From the NCBI GenBank assembly GCA_947467395.1, contig CANIIC010000008.1, positions 1-49,131 on the forward strand: 49,131 bases of DNA, read 5' to 3'. Of the stretch, positions 30,707 to 38,505 are shown in pieces. Numbering within the stretch: the stretch's first letter is position 1; the number at the start of each line of letters is the position of its first letter. Under the pieces are notes generated by a model that saw only the letters and a list, made by a program, of their open reading frames with translations, was not told the origin of the DNA and made no database searches. Origin of the DNA: Bryobacterales bacterium (GTDB lineage: Bacteria; Acidobacteriota; Terriglobia; Bryobacterales; Bryobacteraceae). A program made the position numbers and the translations under genes.

Positions 30707-30756
30707 AAAAGTACTAAACACTTAAACAGTACCCAGACACGGTACCCAGAGGACTG
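30707..30756 (+). promoter_or_regulatory. GTAC-rich region upstream of PEP-CTERM gene 5
   Basis: AAAAGTACT lies at 30707-30715, CAGTACCCAG at 30727-30736 and GGTACCCAGAGGACTG at 30741-30756, between 47 and 96 bases before the ATG at 30803. AAAAGTACT is also found upstream of PEP-CTERM gene 1 and AGGACTG upstream of gene 2. The exact GTACTGG seven-mer is not present here. Confidence 0.45.
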
Positions 30757-30802
30757 ATGCTTCATAGCCCTATACCGAGCCTACAAGGCACAGTTAAGAG
30801 AG

Positions 30803-31459
30803 ATGAGATACAGCTCCATTGCAGTCTTCGTCCTTGCCGCCGTCGGCAGTTTTGGCGGAGTGATCACGGCAGTTAATCCCAGCACCCCTGAAGTCCAGCA
30901 GACGGGTAATAACCCCTGCGTCATCGGATCTGCGTGTGGAACAAATGGAGGCTTGGCCTACACCCAATTGAACGGGAGTTCTGGCCCGGATAACTACTCG
31001 CCTTACTATCTGGTTTCGACGATCTTTGCAAAACTCGGGAGCAACGATTTCGCATTGGGCCTGGATTTGAATGACAACAGCGTCCCGCAAATCATTGGCT
31101 TGGTAGGCCTGTACTCCAATAGCGTGAACGATAATCCATCCGGCGATGTGCTGGTGGACGCCTTCCCGACCTCGCCGGATGGGCCCTTGACTACCGTAGC
31201 CCTCGGGAACAAAGGCACTGGCTACTCAGATGTGACCTTCCTCGGCTTCACACTTGCAGGCCTGGATCAGAATTCGTATATCCGCTTCCGCCTGAAGATG
31301 GATCGTGAAAACGCCGGTCCGGAAACGCTGTTCCTGCTGGGCAAAGACGGCGGCATCATCGTGCTGAACGATGTTCCCGAACCGTCCACCGCGATGTTGC
31401 TGGGCGGAGCTCTCCTGGGCCTCGGTCTGTGGCGCCGGCGCACGACGAGTAGGGCTTAG
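30803..31459 (+). CDS. PEP-CTERM surface protein 5
   Basis: The 218-residue protein has a signal peptide (MRYSSIAVFVLAAVGSFGG) and a sorting signal VPEPSTAMLLGGA...WRRRTTSRA. The body contains NGGLAYTQLNGSSGPDNYSP, a Cys pair (NPCVIGSACG) and LGLDLNDNSVPQIIGLVG. It lacks a recognisable enzyme domain. It is on the opposite strand from the four-gene PEP-CTERM cluster, about 6 kb away. Confidence 0.9.
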   Translation: MRYSSIAVFVLAAVGSFGGVITAVNPSTPEVQQTGNNPCVIGSACGTNGGLAYTQLNGSSGPDNYSPYYLVSTIFAKLGSNDFALGLDLNDNSVPQIIGLVGLYSNSVNDNPSGDVLVDAFPTSPDGPLTTVALGNKGTGYSDVTFLGFTLAGLDQNSYIRFRLKMDRENAGPETLFLLGKDGGIIVLNDVPEPSTAMLLGGALLGLGLWRRRTTSRA

Positions 31460-31482
31460 ATTCGTTTTGGTTGTTTTCGAAG

Positions 31483-31506
31483 AGGGTGCCTTCGGGCACC
31501 CTTTTT
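31483..31506 (+). terminator. UUCG-loop terminator of PEP-CTERM gene 5
   Basis: The stem agggtgcc/ggcaccct closes a TTCG loop and is followed directly by a run of T's. It lies 23 bases after the stop codon of PEP-CTERM gene 5. Confidence 0.95.
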
Positions 31507-31530
31507 CTATTTGTGCACGACCCTGCCCAA

Positions 31531-31546
31531 GTGAACTATAGTTAAG
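31531..31546 (+). promoter_or_regulatory. Palindromic -10-like element just before the NRAMP start
   Basis: The ten-base palindrome aactatagtt includes TATAGT (31537-31542), a good -10 hexamer, ending five bases before the TTG start and eleven before the GTG start. If used, the transcript would be leaderless or nearly so. A convincing -35 element at normal spacing is not seen, and a metal-regulator site is equally possible. Confidence 0.35.
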
Positions 31547-31547
31547 T

Positions 31548-33428
31548 TTGGCGGTGAAACCTCAGTCTTCGACTCCGAACGCCTCGCTTCCTGAGGTACA
31601 CGGCTCGGTCACGACCGCTCGCCCCACCCTTCTCAAGCGCGTGTTTGCGTTTGCCGGCCCAGCCTATCTGGTCAGCGTCGGCTACATGGACCCCGGGAAC
31701 TGGGCGGCGAATTTGGGCGCAGGCTCTCAGTTCGGCTACCAACTTCTCTGGGTGCTAGTGCTGTCGAACCTGATGGCGATCCTGCTGCAGACGCTGTCCG
31801 CGCGGCTCGGCATCGTCACGGGCCGGGACTTGGCGCAGGCCTGCCGCGATGCATACCCTCGACCGATCAGTATCTCGCTGTGGGCGTTGTGCGAAATCGC
31901 CATTGCGGCTTGTGATCTGGCGGAAGTCCTCGGTGCGGCCATCGGCCTGAACCTACTCTTCCACATTCCTCTGGTCACAGGCGTTTTGCTGACAGCGCTC
32001 GACACCTTCATCGTGCTGTGGTTGACGCGCTACGGAATTCGCATGGTGGAGGGGATCATCCTGGTGGTGATCGCGATCGTCACCGGTTGCTTTCTGATGG
32101 AACTCTGGTTCGCGGGCCCGTCGGTGAGCGACATGATGGGCGGCCTAGTGCCGAAGATCGACGGCGCGAGTCTGTACTTGGCCATCAGTATCCTGGGCGC
32201 AACGGTGATGCCCCACAATCTTTACCTGCATTCGGCCTTGGTGCAGACGCGCAAGGTGGGGCGAAGCGAAGAAGAACAGCGCGAAGCCTGCAAGTACAAC
32301 TTGGTAGATTCCGTCATTGCACTCAACGGCGCGCTGATTGTGAATACGGCGATCCTGGTGCTGGCGGCGGCGGTCTTCTTTAAGAACGGAACGATTGTCA
32401 CGGAGATCGAACAGGCCCACGAGCTGCTGACGCCCCTGCTGGGAACCACCATGGCCAGTGTGCTGTTCGCCGTCGCGCTGCTGGCTAGCGGGCAATCCTC
32501 GACGCTCACCGGCACCTACGCAGGGCAGATCGTCATGGAAGGCTTCCTCGATCTCCGCTTACGTCCGTGGTTGCGACGCTTGATCACTCGCTCCGTTGCG
32601 ATCATTCCGGCAGCGCTGACAGTTTCGAGCTCCGGCGAATCGGGCACGTATCAACTGCTGATCTTGAGCCAAGTGGTATTGAGTCTACAGTTGCCCTTCG
32701 CGGTGCTGCCATTGATTCGCTTCACCAGCGATCCCGAACGCATGGGCAAGTTCGCCAACAAGACCTGGGTAAACATCTGCGCCTGGACCGTCGCTGCCGT
32801 GATTCTGGGCCTGAACTTCTGGCTGGTGAGTCAGACCCTGGTGCCATGGGTACAGGAAGCCGCGTGGCATGCGTTGGTGGCGATTCCCTTGGGCATCGGG
32901 CTGTTGCTGCTGCTCGGCTGGGTGACGTTCGCCAAACACCTCCCGGTGAAGCGCGAGGAGGATTGGCAAGGCGCAGCCGTGGCCACGGATCTACCGGCTC
33001 CGGTGTACCGCAACATTCTAGTGCCGCTGGATCATTCGAATCGAGATCGCGCAGCGGTCGCGCACGCGGCAGCCATGGCGAAACTGCACGGAGCCACGCT
33101 CCACGTGATGCACGTCGAAGAAGGCGCCACCAGCGCGCTGTACGGCGAGGATGCATCTACAGCCGAAGTTGCTTCGGGCGAACGCTACTTTCTGGATATT
33201 GTCGAAGCGTTGCGGCGTGACGGACTGCGCGTCGAGCTAACCGTGGCGCATGGGCGCGACCCGCGCGCCGAGATCATCCGCGTCGCCCAAAAACTGCAGC
33301 CCGATCTGGTGGTGATGGCCGCGCACGGACACACTGGAATCAAGGACCTGATCTTCGGCACCACCATCAATGGCGTTCGTCACAAGGTGAACGCCCCGGT
33401 ACTGGTCGTCACCGGAGACCCGCGCTAG
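31548..33428 (+). CDS. NRAMP-type metal transporter fused to a universal-stress-protein domain
   Basis: The first 470 or so residues form an NRAMP (MntH-like) proton-coupled Mn/Fe importer with about eleven membrane segments. Key motifs are DPGN in TM1 (residues 48-51) and MPHN in TM6 (221-224), whose Asp, Asn and Met bind transition metals. A cytoplasmic C-terminal domain of about 140 residues follows (from about 485), with YRNILVPLDHSNRDRAAVAH, VVMAAHGHTGIKDLIFGT and NAPVLVVTGD, the pattern of ATP-binding UspA proteins. The fusion suggests nucleotide-dependent control of metal uptake. Starts at TTG 31548 or GTG 31554 cannot be separated. The name MntH would fit only the first part. Confidence 0.9.
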   Translation: MAVKPQSSTPNASLPEVHGSVTTARPTLLKRVFAFAGPAYLVSVGYMDPGNWAANLGAGSQFGYQLLWVLVLSNLMAILLQTLSARLGIVTGRDLAQACRDAYPRPISISLWALCEIAIAACDLAEVLGAAIGLNLLFHIPLVTGVLLTALDTFIVLWLTRYGIRMVEGIILVVIAIVTGCFLMELWFAGPSVSDMMGGLVPKIDGASLYLAISILGATVMPHNLYLHSALVQTRKVGRSEEEQREACKYNLVDSVIALNGALIVNTAILVLAAAVFFKNGTIVTEIEQAHELLTPLLGTTMASVLFAVALLASGQSSTLTGTYAGQIVMEGFLDLRLRPWLRRLITRSVAIIPAALTVSSSGESGTYQLLILSQVVLSLQLPFAVLPLIRFTSDPERMGKFANKTWVNICAWTVAAVILGLNFWLVSQTLVPWVQEAAWHALVAIPLGIGLLLLLGWVTFAKHLPVKREEDWQGAAVATDLPAPVYRNILVPLDHSNRDRAAVAHAAAMAKLHGATLHVMHVEEGATSALYGEDASTAEVASGERYFLDIVEALRRDGLRVELTVAHGRDPRAEIIRVAQKLQPDLVVMAAHGHTGIKDLIFGTTINGVRHKVNAPVLVVTGDPR

Positions 33429-33462
33429 GCCCCGAACCGGCCAAGGATGGTAAGTTCAAAAG

Positions 33463-34242
33463 GTGGACGAAACACCTGAGCTAGCTCCCGACTCCGGCGA
33501 AGTTGCATCAGGTCCCCTCCCACCACGGGTGGCTGCACAGACACTGATCCGCGATGCCGTGCTCGACGTGGTTGTCGCATTCTTCCTTGGCGGCATCTTC
33601 ATTTTGCTGACCGCAGGTGTCCTGCTGCTGATGGGCCTGGACCCTGGGGAACTGCTGGCGTCCGGGTGGGGGATCGCCGTGATGTTGCTGGCAACCCAAC
33701 TCCCATTGCTGTATCGTGGCCTGCGCCGCCGCCGACGCAATCGCGAAAAACATCTCCCCGTGGTCGCGTTATCTGAAGGACCGCTCTACCAGCCTGTGTT
33801 TCGCGGCATTCTGACAGGCGCTGGCCTGGCGGTCTTGAGCGGTATCTACACCAGTGCATTGATGAAGCTACTAGGCCCGAACGCTGTCGAAAGCCAGCTC
33901 GACTTTCTCAAGGACATGCTTCAAGACAGAGTCGCAGTGGCGGTGCTGATCTTGATGATCGCCGTGGTCGCCCCAATCTGCGAAGAGATTTTCTTCCGTG
34001 GAGTGGTGTTCGGCTCGGCCCGCGCCGTAGGCTTGAGCAAGACAGGAGTTGCTATCTCAGCCGTCCTGTTCGCAGCGGTGCACTTGCTGCCGCTACTGGC
34101 TCCGTTCTATGCGTTGTTCGCCGTCGTGATGTGCTGGCTGTACGCGCGCACCGGCACGCTGGCCTCTCCTATCGCAGCCCACGTGACCATGAACAGCTTG
34201 GCGTGTTTGGGACTCTTGCTCCAAGAAAATAGCGTCGTCTAG
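33463..34242 (+). CDS. CPBP-family intramembrane metalloprotease
   Basis: The 259-residue protein has about six to eight membrane segments and the CPBP (Rce1-like/ABI) motifs: CEEIFFRGVVFG (EExxxR), the FAAVHLLPLL histidine motif and the C-terminal AHVTMNSLA. These supply the glutamates and histidines of a membrane-embedded protease. Targets in bacteria are mostly unknown, some being bacteriocin-related or anti-sigma factors. It starts with GTG at 33463, 34 bases after the NRAMP gene, and is followed within 17 bases by the GT87-like gene. Confidence 0.85.
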   Translation: MDETPELAPDSGEVASGPLPPRVAAQTLIRDAVLDVVVAFFLGGIFILLTAGVLLLMGLDPGELLASGWGIAVMLLATQLPLLYRGLRRRRRNREKHLPVVALSEGPLYQPVFRGILTGAGLAVLSGIYTSALMKLLGPNAVESQLDFLKDMLQDRVAVAVLILMIAVVAPICEEIFFRGVVFGSARAVGLSKTGVAISAVLFAAVHLLPLLAPFYALFAVVMCWLYARTGTLASPIAAHVTMNSLACLGLLLQENSVV

Positions 34243-34259
34243 AGGCGACCCGTCACTTC

Positions 34260-35366
34260 ATGATCAAGACTCTAGTTCGATGGCTCCCTCTGGCGCTTGG
34301 GCTGGCGTTCCTGCTGGGATTGGCGTACCTGCAGCGAGAACGGGCGTTGGCGGGCGAGAACGATTTCGTGCAACTCTACACCGGCGCCAAGCTGGTGGGC
34401 ACGCCGAAACTATATTCGTACGCCGACAACCTTGCATCGGTTCAGGAGACGCTCGGCCTCACCATGGAGTCCGTGGTGTACACGCGCCCTCCGTTCTACG
34501 CTGTATTACTGAAGCCGCTCGCCTGGCTGCCCTACAAAGCCGCGTACGCGCTATTCTCCGCGGCATCCCTGGCCAGCATCCTGTGGTTCGTCTTCCGCTT
34601 CCACAAAGAGTGTGAGTCCCTGCCCTTATTTGCCACGCTCAGCATCCCTATCGCGACGGCTTTGTGCGGCGGGCAAGACACGCCGTTTCTGCTGTTGATC
34701 CTGGGCAGCACAATTCTGCTGGCGCGCCAAGGGAAAGATTTCGAGGCGGGCTTGGTCCTCTCGCTGGTCTCCATCAAGTTCCACCTGTTCCTGCCGCTGC
34801 CGCTGTTATTGATCTTCAAGCGCTACTGGCGAATGCTGGGCGGTGCCGCACTCGGCGTGGCGGCGATGGTCTTGATCAGCGTGGTCTTCGCGGGACCCGA
34901 TTCTTTGCGACAGTATGTGGGCGTGTTACTGGACCCACGAATCAATTTTTCCGCAACCATCATGCCGAACCTGCACGGCTTGGTTGCGGTGCTGAAAGGC
35001 GGCGTGCCTCTGGAGATCACTTTGATCGCAGTGGTGCTGGGAGCCCTAGCCTGGAGCATGCGGCAGACCCAGAACTTTGAGTTTCTTCTCGCCGCCAGCC
35101 TGGTATGCGGACTGCTGACCAGCTTCCACTCCGGTGCCGCCGACGACATCGTCTTGCTGGCCGTATTTGTTGCCGTGATTCAGACTTGCCCGGCGCACGG
35201 AGTTCGCATCGTCTCGGCACTGATCCTCACGCCCGTGCCGTACTTCCTGATTTTGGCAGGCGCGCCGTACAGCGCGTTCTTTCCGGTGGCACTTCTCGTC
35301 CTGCTTGGATTGTTGTGTATCAGCGCAAAGGCCGCAGGTAAGACTCAAGACCTGGCAAAAGCCTGA
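34260..35366 (+). CDS. DUF2029/GT87-type membrane glycosyltransferase-like protein
   Basis: The 368-residue protein is an integral membrane protein with about nine to ten helices. The first periplasmic loop carries ENDFVQLYTGAKLVGTPKLY and YTRPPFYAVLLKPLAWLPYK, matching the DF...Y and PPxxxxLxxPL landmarks of DUF2029, the GT87 polyprenyl-phosphate-mannose-dependent mannosyltransferase family. Later helices hold the KFHLFLPLPLLLIFKR-type segment. It likely transfers a sugar from a lipid carrier on the outer face of the inner membrane. The acceptor is unknown. It probably forms an operon with the CPBP gene. Confidence 0.8.
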   Translation: MIKTLVRWLPLALGLAFLLGLAYLQRERALAGENDFVQLYTGAKLVGTPKLYSYADNLASVQETLGLTMESVVYTRPPFYAVLLKPLAWLPYKAAYALFSAASLASILWFVFRFHKECESLPLFATLSIPIATALCGGQDTPFLLLILGSTILLARQGKDFEAGLVLSLVSIKFHLFLPLPLLLIFKRYWRMLGGAALGVAAMVLISVVFAGPDSLRQYVGVLLDPRINFSATIMPNLHGLVAVLKGGVPLEITLIAVVLGALAWSMRQTQNFEFLLAASLVCGLLTSFHSGAADDIVLLAVFVAVIQTCPAHGVRIVSALILTPVPYFLILAGAPYSAFFPVALLVLLGLLCISAKAAGKTQDLAKA

Positions 35367-35381
35367 AACAGGACGAAGGAA

Positions 35382-35457
35382 TGGTGAGCCGGGCGGGACT
35401 CGAACCCGCGACCACCGCATTAAAAGTGCGATGCTCTACCAACTGAGCTACCGGCCC
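35382..35457 (-). tRNA. tRNA-Lys (anticodon TTT)
   Basis: A 76-base cloverleaf on the minus strand with acceptor arms GGGCCGG and CCGGCTC, D-loop TAGCTCAGTTGGTAGAGC, anticodon loop CTTTTAA (anticodon TTT), T-arm GCGGGTTCGAGTCCCGC and an encoded CCA end. Confidence 0.97.
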
Positions 35458-35499
35458 CAGAGCGCGCACAAACAGACTGCACGCGGAAGGTGGGAACTC

Positions 35500-37167
35500 T
35501 TAGTGTAACGCGCGGGTCACTGCGGAAGCCAGTTCCGTGAGCCCGGCATGCACATCTTTTCCAAGGTGAATGCGCAGCCAGCGGCGGCCGCGTTCCCGCA
35601 AAACGGCGAGGTCGCCCTGCGCCTGTGCGGCTTCCACGATCGCAAAGGTGTATTTCTGGCCGGGGACCGCCACGTCCTGCGCCGCATCCGCCGTGATCTG
35701 GATGAAGACACCGCCAGCGGGTCCACCCTTGTAGGCCTGTCCGGTGGAATGCAGAAAGCGCGGGCCGAAGCCGAGACAGGTGGCTGCCTTGGTCTTATTC
35801 CGAATCTGCTCGCGAATGCCGTTCAGGATCGCTTCGTGTGCGTCCGTCATCTCGATGTAGCCCAGCAGCGCGACGTACGCGCCAAGGCCCATGTCACTGA
35901 GATGCTGCTTCAGGCAGGCATCCAAAGTGCGCGCGGAGGATTCCCCAAACACCTTGGCACCGTTCTCTTCAAACAACGGAGTCTCCGAAGGAAGTGCACC
36001 CGTCTGCTCAAACGCGTCGGTGAGCTTACGCGTTTCGATCTTGCTGAACTCGACGTCCGGCTGATCGAAGGGGTTGATGCCGAGGATCGAGCCGGCCACG
36101 GCGGTCGCGATCTCCCAGCGGAAGAATTCGGCACCCAACTGGTAGGCGTCGGTGACGTCGATGCGCACGATCGGGAAGCCGGCAGCCTCGACCGCGGCCA
36201 TGGCCGCGTCTTGCGCGGGATCGGGCTCCGGTAGACGAAGATAGGCGAACACGCGGTCCGGCCCGTATTGCGCCGGTGCACCGAGGGGCTCGCGATCAAC
36301 AGGGATGATGCCCTTCCCTTCCTTGCCCGTCGATTCGGCAATCAACTGCTCCATCCACGCACCCAGGTCGTGAATCCCGGGAGAACACACGATGGTCAGC
36401 TTGTTGCGTCCCGCCAGCGCCAGCGTGCCCATGAACACACCCAGCGAGACACCGGGATTCTCCGTTGCATCAGCGACGGAACATTCGTCAACCATCTGCT
36501 GCGCGTTTTCGAGCAAGCGTTTGACATCGATGCCCATCACGGCGGCGGGGATCATGCCGAAATTAGACAGCGCCGAATAGCGACCGCCAATCGAAGGAAC
36601 TCCCGCGAAGATGTGCGCGAACTGCTCGGCGTGCGCGATCTGTTCCATCTTTGAACCGGGATCGGTAATGGCAATGAAGCGACTGCCGTCGCGGCCGGCT
36701 CGTTCAAAGAAGTGCTGCTTGAAAATGTTGGGCTCAAGCGTCGAGCCGGACTTGCTCGCGACGATGAAGAGAGTCCGAGAGAGGTTCACACGCTGTTCGA
36801 CCGATCGCACCTGCGCGGGATCGGTAGAATCCAGCACGTGCATCTTCGGAAAACCAGGGATCTGACCAAAGGAAAGCGAGAAGACTTCAGGGCACAAACT
36901 GGAGCCGCCCATGCCGAGCAGGACGACGTCCGTGAAGCCACGTTCCTGCACCGCGTGCGCGATTCCACTAAAGCGGCCTGCATCCCGCAGCTGCGCGGGA
37001 ACAATGTCGAGCCAGCTCAGCCACTGCCCTTCTGTGGTGTTCGTCCACAACGAGGCGTCCTTAGCCCACAGCCGTTGCACTTTGACGCGTTGCGTCCACT
37101 GCGCGAGCGTGGTTTCGAAGGCCGAGCGATGCTCGGGGGAGAGAGAAAACGTTCCGCGGTAGGCCAC
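35500..37167 (-). CDS. pgi: Glucose-6-phosphate isomerase
   Basis: This enzyme interconverts glucose 6-phosphate and fructose 6-phosphate. The GTG start at 37167, with GGAG four bases upstream, gives 555 residues; the frame open to 37293 adds an arginine-rich shadow. Family motifs are VVLLGMGGSSLCPEVFSLSF, KMHVLDSTDP, FIVASKSGSTLEP, ITDPGS, the SNFGMIPAAVMG region and IHDLGAWMEQLIAESTGKEG. The sequence resembles the isomerase domain of the bifunctional transaldolase/isomerase type more than E. coli Pgi; no transaldolase domain is fused. It supplies or drains the substrate of the zwf operon at the other end of the window. Confidence 0.95.
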   Translation of the reverse strand: MAYRGTFSLSPEHRSAFETTLAQWTQRVKVQRLWAKDASLWTNTTEGQWLSWLDIVPAQLRDAGRFSGIAHAVQERGFTDVVLLGMGGSSLCPEVFSLSFGQIPGFPKMHVLDSTDPAQVRSVEQRVNLSRTLFIVASKSGSTLEPNIFKQHFFERAGRDGSRFIAITDPGSKMEQIAHAEQFAHIFAGVPSIGGRYSALSNFGMIPAAVMGIDVKRLLENAQQMVDECSVADATENPGVSLGVFMGTLALAGRNKLTIVCSPGIHDLGAWMEQLIAESTGKEGKGIIPVDREPLGAPAQYGPDRVFAYLRLPEPDPAQDAAMAAVEAAGFPIVRIDVTDAYQLGAEFFRWEIATAVAGSILGINPFDQPDVEFSKIETRKLTDAFEQTGALPSETPLFEENGAKVFGESSARTLDACLKQHLSDMGLGAYVALLGYIEMTDAHEAILNGIREQIRNKTKAATCLGFGPRFLHSTGQAYKGGPAGGVFIQITADAAQDVAVPGQKYTFAIVEAAQAQGDLAVLRERGRRWLRIHLGKDVHAGLTELASAVTRALH

Positions 37168-37211
37168 TATGCTCCGATGGTAGCACCGGAGCACACAGTC
37201 GATTTTTAGTG

Positions 37212-37805
37212 CTATTTCACGTAGTCGTGCGACTCGTAATAGCCGGAGAGTTTGAGGGTCACGACGATGGTGTCGCCGGTGAGATTCAACCAATACCAGC
37301 CGTGCTTGCCATCGAACGGCGCGACAAACGCGCCATTGGACTTGGTGGTCTCCTGCACCTGTTCGTAGCTCTTCGATTGCTTTGGGTCCGCCGGTTCACC
37401 GTGGAAATCGAAGTACACGGAACCCTTGTTGACGTCCCAGCTGTAGACCATCGCCTGGCCCTTCTTCATCACGGCCTTGTACTCGACCTCACCATCCGGG
37501 CCGATCTGTATCTTCACCGTATCGGTGCGGAACGGCTTATCGAACTTCGTGGCGAGGACGCCGTTGTCAGGAGTAGCAGGTGCCGTAGGAGCGGGAGTAG
37601 CGGGCTCGGCGCTCGGAGTCGCGGTGGCCGCGATCGGCGTCGTGAGTTCGAGCAAGCCCAGCATGCGCCCGACACCGGTCGGGTCCTTGCGATACTCCGC
37701 CGGCATCACCACGCAGACCACGATCAGCGTGCCGACGACGGCAGCGATCAGGAGACGTTTCAGCAGACCTCCACGGTCTGGCATCGAAGGCACTTGCGGA
37801 TTCAT
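37212..37805 (-). CDS. Transmembrane anchor protein associated with HupE/UreJ proteins
   Basis: The start at 37805 overlaps the HupE stop (ATGA) and gives 197 residues. A single membrane helix (LLIAAVVGTLIVVCVVMPAE, about residues 17-36) is followed by EYRKDPTGVGRMLGL, a Pro/Ala/Thr-rich linker and a periplasmic beta domain (KAVMKKGQAMVYSWDV, DFHGEP, FDGKHGWYWLNLTG). From memory this layout, including the 'PAEYxxDPTGxGR.LGL' segment and 'AxFxGKHGWxWxNxT', is found in a family annotated as transmembrane anchor proteins next to HupE/UreJ genes in proteobacteria. Its role is unknown but clearly tied to the upstream gene. Confidence 0.8.
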   Translation of the reverse strand: MNPQVPSMPDRGGLLKRLLIAAVVGTLIVVCVVMPAEYRKDPTGVGRMLGLLELTTPIAATATPSAEPATPAPTAPATPDNGVLATKFDKPFRTDTVKIQIGPDGEVEYKAVMKKGQAMVYSWDVNKGSVYFDFHGEPADPKQSKSYEQVQETTKSNGAFVAPFDGKHGWYWLNLTGDTIVVTLKLSGYYESHDYVK

Positions 37806-38476
37806 GCGGCGGCTCCCCAGGCGTAGCCGGCGAGTTGGTAGCCCATGAGCACGAAGCCCGCCGTCATCAAAAGAACGTTTGTCAGAACTGCGTATCGGCC
37901 AAATCCGGCCGTGCGTCGCCACTGTGTCATCAGCAGCAGGATGATGCTCAGGGCGGTCAGCTGCCCCAGTTCCACGCCGACGTTGAACGAGATCATGTTG
38001 GCCACCAAACCATCGGTCGACAGGTTGAACTCCTGCAATTTCGTGGCGAGTCCGAAGCCGTGAATCAAGCCGAAGCCGAGCACGGCAGCCTTGGTGTTGG
38101 GCTGGAAACCGAACATCGTCTTGAAGCCATCCAGATTATCGAAGGCCTTGTAGATCACAGAGAGGCCGATCAGCGCATCCACGAGATATGGATTCACATG
38201 GATCCCACTGAGCACGCCCGTGAGCAGAGTCACGCTGTGGCCGACGGCAAAGCAGGTAACGTAGATCGCGACATCCTTCATGCGATAGAGGAAGAAAATC
38301 ACGCCGAACAGGAAGAGCAGGTGATCGTAACCGGTCACCATGTGCTTCGCACCCAGGTACAGAAACGGTCCCGTATGGGTACCCGAAACGTGCTTCAGAA
38401 AGTCCGCGTCGCGCCCTTGCACGGTGTGCGCGAAAAGGGCGTTCGCGGCAAAAAGCAGCGAGAAGAGGATGCGCAT
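37802..38476 (-). CDS. HupE/UreJ-family membrane protein
   Basis: The start at 38476 gives 224 residues with a signal-like helix (MRILFSLLFAANALFAHT), then GYDHLLFLFGVIFFLYRMKD and AVGHSVTLLTGVLSGIHVNP, VDALIGLSVIYKAFDN, FGLIHGFGLATKLQEF and FNVGVELGQLTAL. The conserved His-rich helices (HxxxxxxD and the final HGFG...E) are typical of HupE/UreJ, proposed nickel or cobalt permeases or metal-supply proteins. No hydrogenase or urease gene is in the window, so the metal is not clear. An alternative is copper supply, as in related operons with anchor proteins. Confidence 0.87.
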   Translation of the reverse strand: MRILFSLLFAANALFAHTVQGRDADFLKHVSGTHTGPFLYLGAKHMVTGYDHLLFLFGVIFFLYRMKDVAIYVTCFAVGHSVTLLTGVLSGIHVNPYLVDALIGLSVIYKAFDNLDGFKTMFGFQPNTKAAVLGFGLIHGFGLATKLQEFNLSTDGLVANMISFNVGVELGQLTALSIILLLMTQWRRTAGFGRYAVLTNVLLMTAGFVLMGYQLAGYAWGAAA

Positions 38477-38505
38477 CGGCAACCAGTCTAACGCACATCC
38501 GCAGA

